Positions 11,820 through 23,180 of a DNA stretch of 64,000 nucleotides are shown here, piece by piece; the stretch's first letter is position 1; every line of letters starts with the position of its first letter. The notes beneath the pieces were generated by a model. That model was given only the letters and a program-made list of their open reading frames with translations, did not search any database and had not been told where the DNA came from. Source of the DNA: Adiantum capillus-veneris (Eukaryota > Streptophyta > Polypodiopsida > Polypodiales > Pteridaceae); assembly GCA_014529385.2 (NCBI GenBank), contig CM043967.1, forward strand, positions 7,282,501 through 7,346,500, given 5' to 3'. A program made the translations under genes and the position numbers.

Positions 11820-12602
11820 GTGGGCTATGTGGACATCCCCACTAAAGAAATCAAGCAGGAGGGAGAAGAATTTTATGATTCTTCTGATCAAAGTGAAAAC
11901 AAGGATAACACGGATGATGAGAAGTCAGAACATACGGAGGGAGACGACAATCAAGATCAAGACAATGACTTCTTCTACAATTTCCCAAACCAAAGTGAGA
12001 GACGCCAAAAAAGATACAAGAGTAAACGACACCATATCAGTCCACCAACCAGGCTCAGACCCATGGCGGAGTTTAAGGGTAAGACACATTTCCTTATGAA
12101 CATTCATGATGTTGATTGTGCTAAGGATAAAGTGTCAGGAAGATTTCTTAAGGTTGTTGAAGACTCAGGATTTAAGTCCAGACTATTGAAACCTAAGAAA
12201 ACCAGCAAAACAAAAAAAAGAGTTGCAACAGAAAAACTGAATGTCTGTGGTAGTCCAATTATGAAGAAAATTGAACAGAAAACGAGATACAATGAGTTGA
12301 AACAAAAAATTAAAAATGTATGGACAACTGAAATGGAAAGTAGCGATGGAACGAATGCTAGTGATGGGAGTGAAAAGATAGATGTACCTCCTCACTATTG
12401 TAAGTACACCATTCAGGAAAGAAGATTGGTGGTTCAGCAACCAATGAGGGAGTCAAAATCAAACGAGTCCTACGATGGGCCAGAGAACGCCAAGAAAATA
12501 GACTTAGCAGAGCCAAGAGAAAATCCTCGACCTGATTACATTGCCACAGATCTAGGTCGAGAAGAAGAGGACTTACTGATCAAAACACTTAAGGAATTTT
12601 GA
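11820..12602 (+). pseudogene. Acidic/basic pol linker before reverse transcriptase
   Basis: 260 codons, Asp/Glu-rich at the front, Lys-rich in the middle, ending LLIKTLKEF then TGA at 12600-12602 and DVFAWS. The LKEF-x-DVFAWS phrase is the usual entry into gypsy RT, so the TGA is a point mutation inside pol rather than a natural end. Confidence 0.7.
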
Positions 12603-12629
12603 GATGTATTTGCATGGTCGTACAAAGAT

Positions 12630-14903
12630 TTGAAGGGAGTGGATCCTAACATTTGTGAACATTCAATCCCTCTGAAGTCTGATGCAAACCCAAGCAAACA
12701 ACGTCCATACACGTATAATGAGACATTCGCCAAAAGGATAAAAGAGGAGATAGACAAACTTATGGAGGCTGAATTTATTTATGAGATAGAGCACACGGAC
12801 TGGGTGTCCCCGATAGTGGTGGTACCCAAGAAAAACGGGAAATTACGAGTGTGTGTGAATCTCAAGAAGGTAAACGCAGCAACAATAAGGGACAACTACC
12901 CTCTTCCTATCACTGAACACGTCCTGGAACGAGCAGGCAAGCAAGCCTATAGCTTTATGGACGGATTCTCTGGTTATAACCAATTGGGGGTCAAACTAGA
13001 AGATCAATACAAAACAGCGTTTGCAACAGAATGGGGCATATATGCGTTTAGGGTAATGCCATTTGGCTTGACCAATGCTCCAGCCACATTTCAGAGATTA
13101 ATGACACACTCTTTTAAAGAATACTTGCAAAAATTCTTGGATATTTACATGGACGACTTGTGTGTCTATTCTCTATTGAGAGAAGACCATATAGATCATC
13201 TTAGAAAGGTATTCGAAAAATGCAGAACGTATAGGATTTGCCTCAACCCAAAAAAATGTGTATTCATGGTACGACAAGGTAAAATCTTAGGCCAGATAGT
13301 GTCGGCTAACGGAATTACCACTGATGAAGACAAGGTAAAGGTGATCATAGAATTGCCAAGACCAAACACTGTACGAGAGGTACAATCATTTATGGGACAT
13401 TGTGGATACTACCGACGTTTTATCTACATGTATGCTATAATAGCAAAACCCTTGTATAGTCTAATCACACTCTTCATTTGGACCAATGAATGTGAGGAGT
13501 CATTCCAGAAACTAAAAGAGGCACTGGTATCTGCACCAATTCTAAAAGCACCAGATTGGTCAAAGATCTTCCATGTACATGTAGATGCTTCGGCATTTGG
13601 AATAGGCTGTATATTAGCACAACCAAATGAGGGTAAGACGGATTTTCCAATCAGTTATACAGGTAGACAACTCAACAGTGCAGAAAAGAATTATACTACC
13701 ACTGAAAGAGAAGGATTAGGTATGATATATGCGGTAAAGAAATTTCGGCATTACTTACTCGCTAACAAATTCACATTCTTTGTAGATCATCAGGCACTCT
13801 TGTACTTAGTAAACAAACCTTGTAAAACAGGACGAATTGTAAGATGGTTCATTGTGTTGCTGGAGTTTGATTTTATGGTAGTAGTTAAGAAAGGAAAAAC
13901 TCATCAAAGAGCAGACCACCTTTCTCGATTACTACATGGCGAAAAAGCTACCAGGGTAGATGATGATCTCCCAGACACATACTTGTTTAATATAGAGATG
14001 GTACCGAAATGGTCAGAGCAAATTATTCCGTTGCTGACATATGGAATGAATCTTGACGACAAACACACGGTGGAAGACGTTAGACAAGCACGAAATTACA
14101 CAATGCTTGCGGGAAGAATGTACCATCATGGAAACGATGAAATTCTAAGGTTGTGTATAGGCCCAGAGGAGTACGAAGCGTATCTAGAGGAGGCCCATAC
14201 ACAAACAGGGGGATTCCATAGAGGAAATCAAATGATGTATGAACAATTAGGAAGACTTGGAGTGTATTGGCTAGGAATGGCAGGCGATGTAGCTAATTAC
14301 ATCAAGAAATGCGACTTTTGCACATCCAATACCACTGTGGATTATGCCACATTATACCAAGTGACAGTAGCACCCGCATGGAGTCATGCTATTGTGGAAT
14401 ATTTGACTAATAAGGAGCTGCCAGGAGATTGGTCTAAAGCCAGACAAAAGGCTTTACAAATTGAAGCGAATAGGTATACCCTCATTAGTGACCAATTGTA
14501 TAAAAGAGGAACTGATGACCAGCTGAGGTTACTTCCTCATGAAAATGACTACTTTCCATTATTGGAACAAGCTCATGCAGGCATAGCAGGAGGTCATTTT
14601 TCAGCAGAGAGAACCGTAAAAATCATTATGGTCGCAGGTATATGGTGGCCGACCATGATTCAAGATGCAGCAGAATTCGTGAAAAGGTGTGATGAATGTC
14701 AACGCACTAAGGTACCCGTTAAAAGAGATGAAATGCCTTTAAGACCAATGATGAGTGCTCGAGCATTCGCTGAATGGGGATTGGACTTTGTTGGTCCTAT
14801 CACTCCACCAGCGTATCGTTCACAAGCACAATATATCATAGTGGCCACGGATTACATGACCAAAATGGGTGGAAGCAAAAGCCACAACAAAAGCAGACGC
14901 TAA
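12630..14903 (+). CDS. pol: Reverse transcriptase - RNase H - HHCC - integrase (5' part)
   Basis: 757 codons open. RT: PIVVVPKKNGKLRVCVN, D.YPLP, FMDGFSGYNQ, FGLTNAPATFQ and the catalytic YMDDLCVYS. RNase H: VDASAFGIGCILAQ, TTTEREGLG and FVDHQALLYL. Two successive HHCC zinc modules follow: HTQTGGFH...CDFC at about residues 519-563 and HAGIAGGHF...CDEC at about 648-692. The integrase core then starts with WGLDFVGPI (first Asp) and ATDYMTK (second Asp). The frame is lost just after MTKMGG; the rest of integrase lies in the +1 frame from 14869. This is the polymerase and integration machinery of the element. Confidence 0.95.
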   Translation: MKGVDPNICEHSIPLKSDANPSKQRPYTYNETFAKRIKEEIDKLMEAEFIYEIEHTDWVSPIVVVPKKNGKLRVCVNLKKVNAATIRDNYPLPITEHVLERAGKQAYSFMDGFSGYNQLGVKLEDQYKTAFATEWGIYAFRVMPFGLTNAPATFQRLMTHSFKEYLQKFLDIYMDDLCVYSLLREDHIDHLRKVFEKCRTYRICLNPKKCVFMVRQGKILGQIVSANGITTDEDKVKVIIELPRPNTVREVQSFMGHCGYYRRFIYMYAIIAKPLYSLITLFIWTNECEESFQKLKEALVSAPILKAPDWSKIFHVHVDASAFGIGCILAQPNEGKTDFPISYTGRQLNSAEKNYTTTEREGLGMIYAVKKFRHYLLANKFTFFVDHQALLYLVNKPCKTGRIVRWFIVLLEFDFMVVVKKGKTHQRADHLSRLLHGEKATRVDDDLPDTYLFNIEMVPKWSEQIIPLLTYGMNLDDKHTVEDVRQARNYTMLAGRMYHHGNDEILRLCIGPEEYEAYLEEAHTQTGGFHRGNQMMYEQLGRLGVYWLGMAGDVANYIKKCDFCTSNTTVDYATLYQVTVAPAWSHAIVEYLTNKELPGDWSKARQKALQIEANRYTLISDQLYKRGTDDQLRLLPHENDYFPLLEQAHAGIAGGHFSAERTVKIIMVAGIWWPTMIQDAAEFVKRCDECQRTKVPVKRDEMPLRPMMSARAFAEWGLDFVGPITPPAYRSQAQYIIVATDYMTKMGGSKSHNKSRR

Positions 14904-15456
14904 AACCACGGCACAATTCTTATATGAATATGTGTTTACACGTTATGGCCTTCCAATCGAGCTGGTGAGTGATAGAGGGACACACTTTGTATATGAAGTT
15001 ATCAAACATCTCTTAAATGAGTTTATGGTAATTCATCGCAAATCTGCACCCTATCATCCACAAGCCAATGGCCAAGCAGAAGCGACCAACAAAATATTGT
15101 GCACAGTTCTTACGAAACTGGTTAGTGAAACAAGAACAGATTGGGATCAGATGCTCTATTCGGCATTGTGGGCTTATCGAGTTGCATATAAAACAACACT
15201 CAATGCTACACCATTTAATATGGTATATGGGTTAAATGCAATATTGCCTATTGACTTTCTGATCCCCACACTAAGGGTAGCCACACAATTGGACTGGACG
15301 GGGCATGAACTTTCAGAACGGTTAGAGGACCTTGAAAAATTAGATGAGTTACGACTCAATGCTGTAGCGGCCATATATGCAAAAAAAGACAACAGAAAGA
15401 GTTTTTTGACAAACATGTCAAGAACAAGGACTTTAAAACGGGCGACTATGTCTTAG
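14869..15456 (+). pseudogene. pol: Integrase core, 3' part after a frameshift
   Basis: Continues integrase in a different frame: YGLPIELVSDRGTHF, HRKSAPYHPQANGQAEATNK (the catalytic Glu is in GQAEATN), then WDQMLYSALWAYR and TPFNMVYG. With the Asp residues upstream this completes the D,D-35-E set. The single frameshift near 14870 inactivates it. Confidence 0.9.
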
Positions 15457-15500
15457 TATACACCCTTAAACAGCATGCCAAAAAGCTAAAGAAAAGGGGA

Positions 15501-16955
15501 ATGGGGCCTTATTTGATCCAAGAAATATCGTCCAACGGAGCAATAAAACTGTCGACACTAGATGGAAAAGAAATGCCGAACTGGATCAGTGGGTGTCGTT
15601 TAAAAAAATATCATATACCTTTAACACCGGAAATGTTGTTTCAACTACATTATGGAAAAACCTATAGACAGGAACAACAAAGAATTCAGGACCAGGCACA
15701 ACAAGAAGCAAAGGAACGGATTGCTAAACGAAAGCAGTTTCTCAGGACAATAAACATGGTCACCCCAATGATGACTGACGAATATCCTCTTTCAACATCC
15801 CAAACAATCGAAGCGGATATACAAAGCGACGAATTAGAAAAGACCATGACAGACCTTAAGGTTCAGGACGATAGTATCATTGACAACTTGGGAGATACGT
15901 GGTGGTGTAGTCCTTACATAAAAGCTTATGCAGGCACAAAACAAGTTGAAATCTATGCATTGCTTGACACTGGAGCAAAAATGAGTGTCATCAGCTTTGA
16001 GCTCTTTCAGAAACTTGGACCAATGAGGACAATACCACAGACACACCGGTTGAAAGTAGCATCGGGTGATGAGGTGACCACGTTGTGGTCTATTATGATA
16101 CCAATCACAGTGCAGGCACACCCGTACACTACAAAATTCCATGTACTGCCACCAAGTAGATCAGCAACGCCGTGTATCTTAGCAGTGTCATGGATGAAAG
16201 CTAACAGGGTATTCATTGATTTGGATACTAATGAAGCACTGTTTAGAACTGAAAACTTTTCAGAACCCTTCTTATCCTATAACCAATACATGTCGAGGAG
16301 GAAACAAAAGTCAATACAACCGCAAAGATTTGCCCAACACCAAAGAGAGTTTACAAGTCCAGCAACGTCTTATCAAAAATCAACAACCATGCAGGGAACC
16401 ATGCAAGTTTGGATACGACGTACAGAGCTAACCGAGGCACAATTACATCAAAAGAGGAAATACAAAGTTTGGATAAGGCACGACAGCCTAATTCCTATAA
16501 AAAAGGGGTCAGAAGAACAGAAAAAACACCGAAAGCCAGCAAAACTTCAAAGAACCATAGTCAATCTGTCGAATACACAACAGACTATATTGGTATGGCG
16601 GCCAAAATTGCCAATTCAAAATGGGCCAACAACACAAGAAGGGAGGCCAAAGATGACAATCGAGGATTTATCTACAACTGTCAAGGTCAAGCCACATCAT
16701 GCAAACAACACGAGGAAACAAACAGAATCAACAACAAAAACTACAAGGATATATAAGACCCAAGTCATCAAAGTACAAAGAAAGAATGTTCCACCAGATA
16801 CGACAATATCGACTTCAAAGAAACCACATACGCCAATTCAAAACCAGTGGAAAACAATCAAACAAAGAGCGGAAGATTTACAACTACTCCTTGCAAAGAA
16901 AATCTGCCAGCCAACTCAAGCTACCACAGGAAGACTCGACGACAAATGCCAATAA
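15501..16955 (+). CDS. Integrase C-terminal region plus second aspartic protease-like domain
   Basis: 484 codons. The front (MGPYLIQEISSNGAIKLSTLDG) is the SH3-like C-terminal tail of gypsy integrase. About 150 residues in, VEIYALLDTGAKMSVIS is an intact retropepsin active-site loop (D-T-G-A). Roughly 70-80 residues further CILAVSWMKANRVFIDL corresponds to the second strand-loop of the fold. So a full aspartic-protease-like domain sits downstream of integrase, in addition to the one at 10707-11798. The last 220 residues are Lys, Gln and Thr-rich low complexity. It may be a captured or duplicated protease, or a clipped gag-like module. Confidence 0.75.
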   Translation: MGPYLIQEISSNGAIKLSTLDGKEMPNWISGCRLKKYHIPLTPEMLFQLHYGKTYRQEQQRIQDQAQQEAKERIAKRKQFLRTINMVTPMMTDEYPLSTSQTIEADIQSDELEKTMTDLKVQDDSIIDNLGDTWWCSPYIKAYAGTKQVEIYALLDTGAKMSVISFELFQKLGPMRTIPQTHRLKVASGDEVTTLWSIMIPITVQAHPYTTKFHVLPPSRSATPCILAVSWMKANRVFIDLDTNEALFRTENFSEPFLSYNQYMSRRKQKSIQPQRFAQHQREFTSPATSYQKSTTMQGTMQVWIRRTELTEAQLHQKRKYKVWIRHDSLIPIKKGSEEQKKHRKPAKLQRTIVNLSNTQQTILVWRPKLPIQNGPTTQEGRPKMTIEDLSTTVKVKPHHANNTRKQTESTTKTTRIYKTQVIKVQRKNVPPDTTISTSKKPHTPIQNQWKTIKQRAEDLQLLLAKKICQPTQATTGRLDDKCQ

Positions 16956-18712
16956 GCGAATTGCTTATACCTTCCTCTTACACTGCATAAATTCTTTCTA
17001 CATGCATTGACTGCACATGCATATAGGGATATATTACAAGGCTTGCATTAGTATGAGTTCACACCCATGCACCGCACATACCCTTGATGATACCCTGTCG
17101 TCCGGGAGGAATCCAACTAGGAGGGAGGGAGGCATTCTAAATGCGGACTTATGTCAGACTCATGTTATATGTTAGAGGGCAATGTTTGTGAGCAATTTTT
17201 CAACCATTTTTGCGTTTTATTGTGTGATTTTGGGAAAAAGAATATGCCCTCGTAATTAATCAGAATTGGGGACCAAATCATCATTCATGAGCCCCTAGGG
17301 ATGTGTATAGACTATAAAGAGAGTCCAATTTGGCCAAAAAATGTCTAAAAACAGCAAAAAATAGGCCAAGGTTGACGATAATGAGCGAGAATGTACATAG
17401 ATGAGAGAAAAGTGAGATACAAAGTGTTTTGCTTTTCATTGGTATTTTTATAGGTTAGAATTGCTATTTTCGGGTTATTTTGGGATTTATTTGCTTTATT
17501 TTAGCCATTTTCTAGCAAAAATTATATTCGTAATCCAGATGGAAACACAAAAGAAGAGACGCCTGATCGGAGCAAGGTAAAGAAGACACAGAAAAAATAA
17601 GGACTACAAAGGTGACAGGGCAAAATGACCACCGTCATGAAGGGACCTTAACATGAGAAATCTACAAAAATGGTAAAACTGGAGCAACCGAAGTCCAAAT
17701 TAGGAAATTTGCGAGCCTAAACTGCATCTCGCAAAAAGTTATGGCCACAGGTAAAAGATGGGAAAATTTGGTGTCAGAGTCTCGATTACATATAGAGAGA
17801 CTAGGCTAGAAATCTCTCATTTGAGTCATTTTCCATAGTGAGAGAGAGAGCTCCCTACAGCAGTTGAGACTTCCAAAAGCTCATCCATCGCACACGGTCA
17901 CTAGATCGACATCAGATATGAGAGGTACGCTCATCAACACTGACTCTAAGTGTTGTTTACTTCAGTTAGTCGCAAAACCTCGCCGGCATCACAATCACAA
18001 CCTGTGCACACATATACAAGACCGGTTGTTAGGGAGACCTAGAGGCCACCAAATGGAACCAAAATTGAAAGGCACAATGCCTATAGCTTAGGGATCGAGC
18101 CTATGACCTCGGAAAGCGCGAATGAAGCCGCTCAAAAAACCCTAATTTCACAGGACCTGCAAAAGGGCAACTAAACCAAGGTGATCGGAAATGAGCCAAA
18201 ACTCATAGACAGCAAGCCAATAACCTCGACAAACCGACTGAAGGGTTAGACCATGAAAAAGTTCGTCAAAACGGAGCCTAAAGTCCCTATCTGACGAAAA
18301 CCGCACAAAGCGTCACGATACTCTAACGGGCCGACCAAGTGACAAAATGACACCAAATTTAACAAGGTACATCCAAAAGAGGTCAACTACGAGATGGAAT
18401 GTGTCCACTCAGGAAAAAAACTCTTCCACTAGGGCAAATGCCGGCAACATGTGTCCAAACACCAAAACAACAACTGACTGCTTGGATCAAAGGTCAAAAG
18501 GAAATAAAAGACAATCGGAGTCATACAATGACCAAAAGGAACGGCGACCATCACCTAAGTGGTCTATTGCGACTCCAGGAACAGCTAAGTGCTGCAAACA
18601 GGGAGTACACTCTTCTAAATTGATTAAAACTTGATGTGTGTGTCTAGGAGGGCCTATTAACACCATTGTGGTCAACTAACATCAAAAAAATTGGTAAAAA
18701 TGACCAAGTACT

Positions 18713-18730
18713 AGTCTATCGCGATAGACT
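18713..18730. repeat. Palindrome copy 4
   Basis: AGTCTATCGCGATAGACT, perfect. Confidence 0.95.
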
Positions 18731-18849
18731 TGAATTTACAATTAGACAAGGAAATTTTGACTTTGGCTTCATGAGGGGTGCTAACAAGGAATATTAACCA
18801 CCATTATCAAATCAAAGTGCAAGAGGGATCATTTTTGGCCAAATAACTT

Positions 18850-18866
18850 AGTCTATCGGATAGACT
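18850..18866. repeat. Palindrome copy 5 (one base deleted at the centre)
   Basis: AGTCTATCGGATAGACT: the arms are intact and the central CGCG has lost one C. Confidence 0.9.
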
Positions 18867-19139
18867 TGCTACACCAATAATTGGGGGAAAGACTTTTCAA
18901 GATTTTAACAAAATAGACTTGGGGAAGCACATGAAGGCAGTACACCAAATTTGGTGACAGGTTGGACTCCTATGGCAAGCTGAGAAAGACATGATGACAA
19001 CTCAGAGTCAGAAAAGGACATCTCAAGGGCAGACAACTAAAATTCACATGTGAGGGGTCAAGAAACCTTACATCAACTGGGAGAAGGTAGGCATCTGATG
19101 ATCACAGAGGCAAAAAATGACAAATTGACACTAAGTACC

Positions 19140-19157
19140 AGTCTATCGCGATAGACT
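19140..19157. repeat. Palindrome copy 6
   Basis: AGTCTATCGCGATAGACT, perfect. Confidence 0.95.
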
Positions 19158-19438
19158 AAGCAGAGGGATACTAGGCCATCTTATCAAAAACTAGAATTAA
19201 CAGTTGGCTTCAACATGATGCAAGAGAGCTACCCACTAAGTTTGAGCCCAAAACAACACAAAATGAAGGAGATAGACCAACATCTCCTTAGAAGGAATCT
19301 GGAAAAATGGTAGTTGATCCACAAAGGGGTCACTTGACATTCATTTGAGGTGAAAATGGGATCAGATCATGTGCAAGGTATGAGAAACCAATTGGTGGAG
19401 GCACAACTGCAAAGTAGGACCCTTGTCAAAAAAAGGCT

Positions 19439-19455
19439 AGTCTATCGTGATAGAC
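19439..19455. repeat. Palindrome copy 7 (CpG decayed)
   Basis: AGTCTATCGTGATAGAC: the central CGCG has become CGTG, as expected from methyl-C deamination. Confidence 0.9.
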
Positions 19456-19752
19456 AGAGAAAAAGTTGCAAATGAACAGATTTTCAGTTTGGGCTTATAG
19501 AGTGACCTTACATGCCCTGTGAACATACACCACAAAAAATTTCAAGGCATTTGGACTTGTTCTCCTTCACCAACAACATTAATTTGAAGCCGCCAGAGTC
19601 GCACAATGGAAGAGCTTGTCTATCTGCTAACATTTTACCTTAACTAATCTTGGGACTAAGAAGGCTCATCTAGATGCATGATTAAGTGGTAATCAATTTA
19701 GAAGAGTAGTATTATGTTTGTGCATTAACTGTTAATTGTGAATACATGATCT

Positions 19753-22700
19753 ATGGATGCTTCTCCGAGAAAAAGAAAAGGCAAGAACCTGGCAACGGAA
19801 GGTGCAATACCCTATGCACTTCTACCCAATTCCCTAAAGCCAGCAGCCACCTGGATACCTGCAGACGTGCAACAGGCAGCAGCCTTTCAGATCTATCAAG
19901 GTTCATATGTGGATGACAAAAGAAATTTAGTGGATACAGTGATGATCCCTAAGGAGGCAGAAAATTACTTGAAAAGATCACCGCAAAGGTCATGGCTCAA
20001 AAAAGTTGGCTTGTGGAACTTTGTATCACTACCACCAGTAGAGATAGATTTCAAAAGGGTACAACATCTAATTGAGACTATCCAAGAAGATGGAACTTGC
20101 AGAATGGCAGGCATGGATAATGAAGTGATGGAGATCCAGATCACCAAAGAGATCATCAAAGAGGCATTGAAATTGTCCGATCAAGGAGCCAACATGAGAG
20201 AAAGAAGGAAAAACCTCACAGTCTACTTGCAAAAGTCCAAACTACCTTCTTTCGAACTCATAGCAAACCCGGAAGTAAGAGAACTGACACAGATCTACAG
20301 TCAGTGTTTGTTGAGCTACAGCAAAAGACCGCCAAGATACACTACACCACATGGGAGCATCTCAACCACACTGACATGGGCTATGAGAATGACCCATGAG
20401 TTCTATATAGATCACGCGTCATATCTGTTTGAAGAAATGACAAAGCTAAGGCAGGACAGACCAAATTACATTGCAAGAGGAGAAGTCCTAACCAGAGTAA
20501 TATACCAGGCCATAGGCGAGACAGATCAGTTGCCACCTGCCCCTCATCAGAATGACTGGCTGGTATTAAGAGAGAATATCGAAGACAGATCACAAAGGAA
20601 AGTACCGGCCTCTATTAACACCATTGGAGGACGCAGGCTGGAAAGAGTAACAAGAAGTACACAAGAAAAGATGGAAGAAGAAAGAAGAACTAAAGAGGAA
20701 GATGCCCGACTAAAGAAGCGGAAAGCAGAAATGGAAAACAACACCAAGTTGCAGAAGATAGCAAAAATGGAAAGGATGCTAGAAGGATTTTCTCTAAAGA
20801 GATCTCTACAAGGTGATGTAGGCGCCACTTGGAAACCTTCTAGTAGCACTTACACACTGAGAACGAAGAATAGAAACAATCCAGCTTTTGAGTTGGACTG
20901 GTTCGAGAGGTACATCCAAGAAAGAAATGCTAGGGACGAACCAGAATTGCTACTAGAAGAGGAGGATCTCCAAACTTTGAGAGATCAGTTGAGGCCAACT
21001 TCACGAGATCAGGAAACACCACCGCCATCTCCAAGGCCAGACACAAGTGAGAGGCAATCGACCCCACCTGCTGACACTACTTCGCATTCAGAAAGCTCAC
21101 ATCGTGATGAGAGAGTTCATACACCACCCAGTGAAGAAGAAGAAGAAGAAGAAAGAACAGATGGTCGCCCAAACACTGGAACCATATCACAAAGTGATAA
21201 AGGCAAGCAAAAGGAGGTGGATCAGACAAAAGATAAAGCTTCCTCCCTCCAAGAAATTGAGCTGGAAGCTACTATAGATGAAGATTTGTAGTCAATGGAG
21301 ACAATACTAAACCGAACAAGACTGCACAGTCAATGGCTAGCTGATCAGAACAGGTCCAACAAAATGAGGTTACAAAAAACCCATGGAGAAGTTCAAAGAC
21401 TGCAGGAGCAAAGGGAGGACACTCTACAGCTGATCAACATCAGAGATGCTGAGATCTTGGGGCTCAAAAGCACAGTAAATCTCCTCAAAGACAATTTACA
21501 GGAGTCTGAATACTTCAATGCCATTTGCGAAGATACAATCAACGTATTCCTTGAAGATGTCAGTGACAGAGATGAACACATCCATAAGTTGGAAAAAGAA
21601 AAGCAAGATGCGTTGGAGACAGTCAAAAGTTTGCAAGTCGTCATCGATGACTTACAAATTGAAGTCAAAGATTTGAGAGCAGTAACAGATATACAAGCAA
21701 GGGAAATCGAACGAGCTAAGAAGCAAAAAACATCGCTACCAACAACACCGGTAGTCCACCCAGAAGAAGAAGTGGCTGCACTGAGGAGGGAGTTGGAGTT
21801 GGAAAGAAAACAACGCTTAATGATAGCCGAAAGTGCGCTTAGAGCAGAAAATCAACTACAAAGGCAAATTTCAGACTTACTAAGTGAACAGCAACAAGGA
21901 CCAGCTCTTGACAGTGAAATGGAAAGCATTGTTTTCAAATCACTCAGGGAAGAAAATGAAAACTTGCACATCAGGTTAAAACAGTTAGAGGAGTCTGCCG
22001 CTAAAAAAGAAATGGAATTTCAAGCTCTACAAATCAATAGTAGAACAATGGCTGCGCAAATCGCAAGTCTACAAACTGCAACGCAACACCAAGGATAGGT
22101 ACGAGTGCACCTGGAGAAAGCAACAACGAATTTGGCTGGACTCGTCGAAGTATATGGAGGTCAAGATGAGTACGAGGAAGAATCAGATGAACAGGAGGCC
22201 CCAGATACACAGACTGATCAAATTGGCTCCAAAGACCAAGAAATAGAAGAAGATTCAGTCACGAGATTGGAAGAGCAGAGGATGGCCGAGCAGATGGAAA
22301 AACAATCAGAGATGATATGGTACAAGGCAATGCAACTAGAAAAGGAGATGCTACAAGGGTTTTCCAGATCAGGCAAAACAGCAGCAGAGCTACGGAAGGA
22401 ATGGAATGCCCCTATGTTACCATATGCTCTGCTGAAATATGAAACTCTAACACATCAACGGCAGCTCGAAAAAGAAGCACAAGTGCCAGTGTTCGAAGGA
22501 GAAGTACAAGATCGGGAACAGCAAAACAGAATAGTAGACAGCCAGCCAAAGTGGAGGCGTCAATGGATCTTGGATCATCCTAATAACCTGATCCACTTAG
22601 TCAACACACCGCCTGAGCTGAGGAATGACAGAAATTTTTGCCCAACTCCCCGAACATACACCTACAGCCAACATAAAGCACTACAGAGCAGAAATCCGAC

Positions 22701-22764
22701 ATGGCTAAATTATCCAGTATTGCCAGGGCAGAGGGAGAGAGAATATCCGGTTCTTACATTGTGA
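19753..22764 (+). pseudogene. Large 3' reading frame of the gypsy element, coiled-coil protein
   Basis: One reading frame of about 1000 codons broken by two TAG codons (21289-21291 and 22096-22098), both explicable as CAG to TAG. Part 1 (512 codons) is a globular-looking region of about 300 residues followed by charged helix and a Pro/Ser/Glu-rich tail with a run of Glu. Part 2 (267 codons) is almost all predicted coiled coil, with regular Leu spacing. Part 3 (219 codons) is acidic then ends in a Trp/Pro-containing region. There is no signal peptide or clear transmembrane segment, so it does not look like an envelope protein. Its place after pol matches the extra ORF of Athila-like elements; its function is unknown. 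Confidence 0.7.
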
Positions 22765-23144
22765 AAACCCTTCAGGGCGCCATCGCAGAATTCGGAGGCT
22801 CTCCCGACCTATCCTGCGAGATGCTATGTAAAATAGCTCGAACCTTTTTGGCCTGTCTCACAGTCTTCTCAGAAAGCTGGACATCAGAGTATATGAATAC
22901 CGAAAGAAGCATCTCAGAGATGTCATACGATCTAAGTGGTCCACCTACAGAGCCAGTATTGTATGCCTATTTCAAACGGCTAATGTTTCTGCCAAGCTAC
23001 CATCTCCAAACCTTTGAAGAAGCATTTTACACAGGCTTCTTCATGTACAAGTCAAAACTTTTTGGCCCATTAATGGCAAGCGAGTCTATGCGATATGATG
23101 CGTTTCTACATCAAATCAACCAAGAAAGACGACAACGACAATGA
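22701..23144 (+). CDS. Terminal small frame of the gypsy element
   Basis: 147 codons in a different frame, overlapping the end of the large 3' frame. It starts MAKLSSIARAEGERISGSYIV, has Cys, Phe and Tyr residues typical of a folded domain, and ends 48 bases before the 3' LTR. It may be the frameshifted C-terminus of the preceding protein. I do not recognise it. Confidence 0.5.
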   Translation: MAKLSSIARAEGERISGSYIVKTLQGAIAEFGGSPDLSCEMLCKIARTFLACLTVFSESWTSEYMNTERSISEMSYDLSGPPTEPVLYAYFKRLMFLPSYHLQTFEEAFYTGFFMYKSKLFGPLMASESMRYDAFLHQINQERRQRQ

Positions 23145-23180
23145 AGACAAAGACGATCATGTCGTGGTAGCCATGAATTA

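Larger units (their letters stand above)
16956..19752 (+). other. Spacer of the gypsy element with palindromes
   Basis: No convincing coding. It has an internal polypurine phrase (AGGAGGGAGGGAGG, about 17116-17129) that could serve as a second plus-strand primer, and four copies of the CTATCGCGATAG palindrome between 18713 and 19456. It resembles the 5' leader in base composition and motif content. Confidence 0.55.

Noticed and set aside
19753-23144. Envelope gene of the gypsy element
   Set aside because: No signal peptide, transmembrane helix or cleavage site visible; mostly coiled coil and charged sequence.
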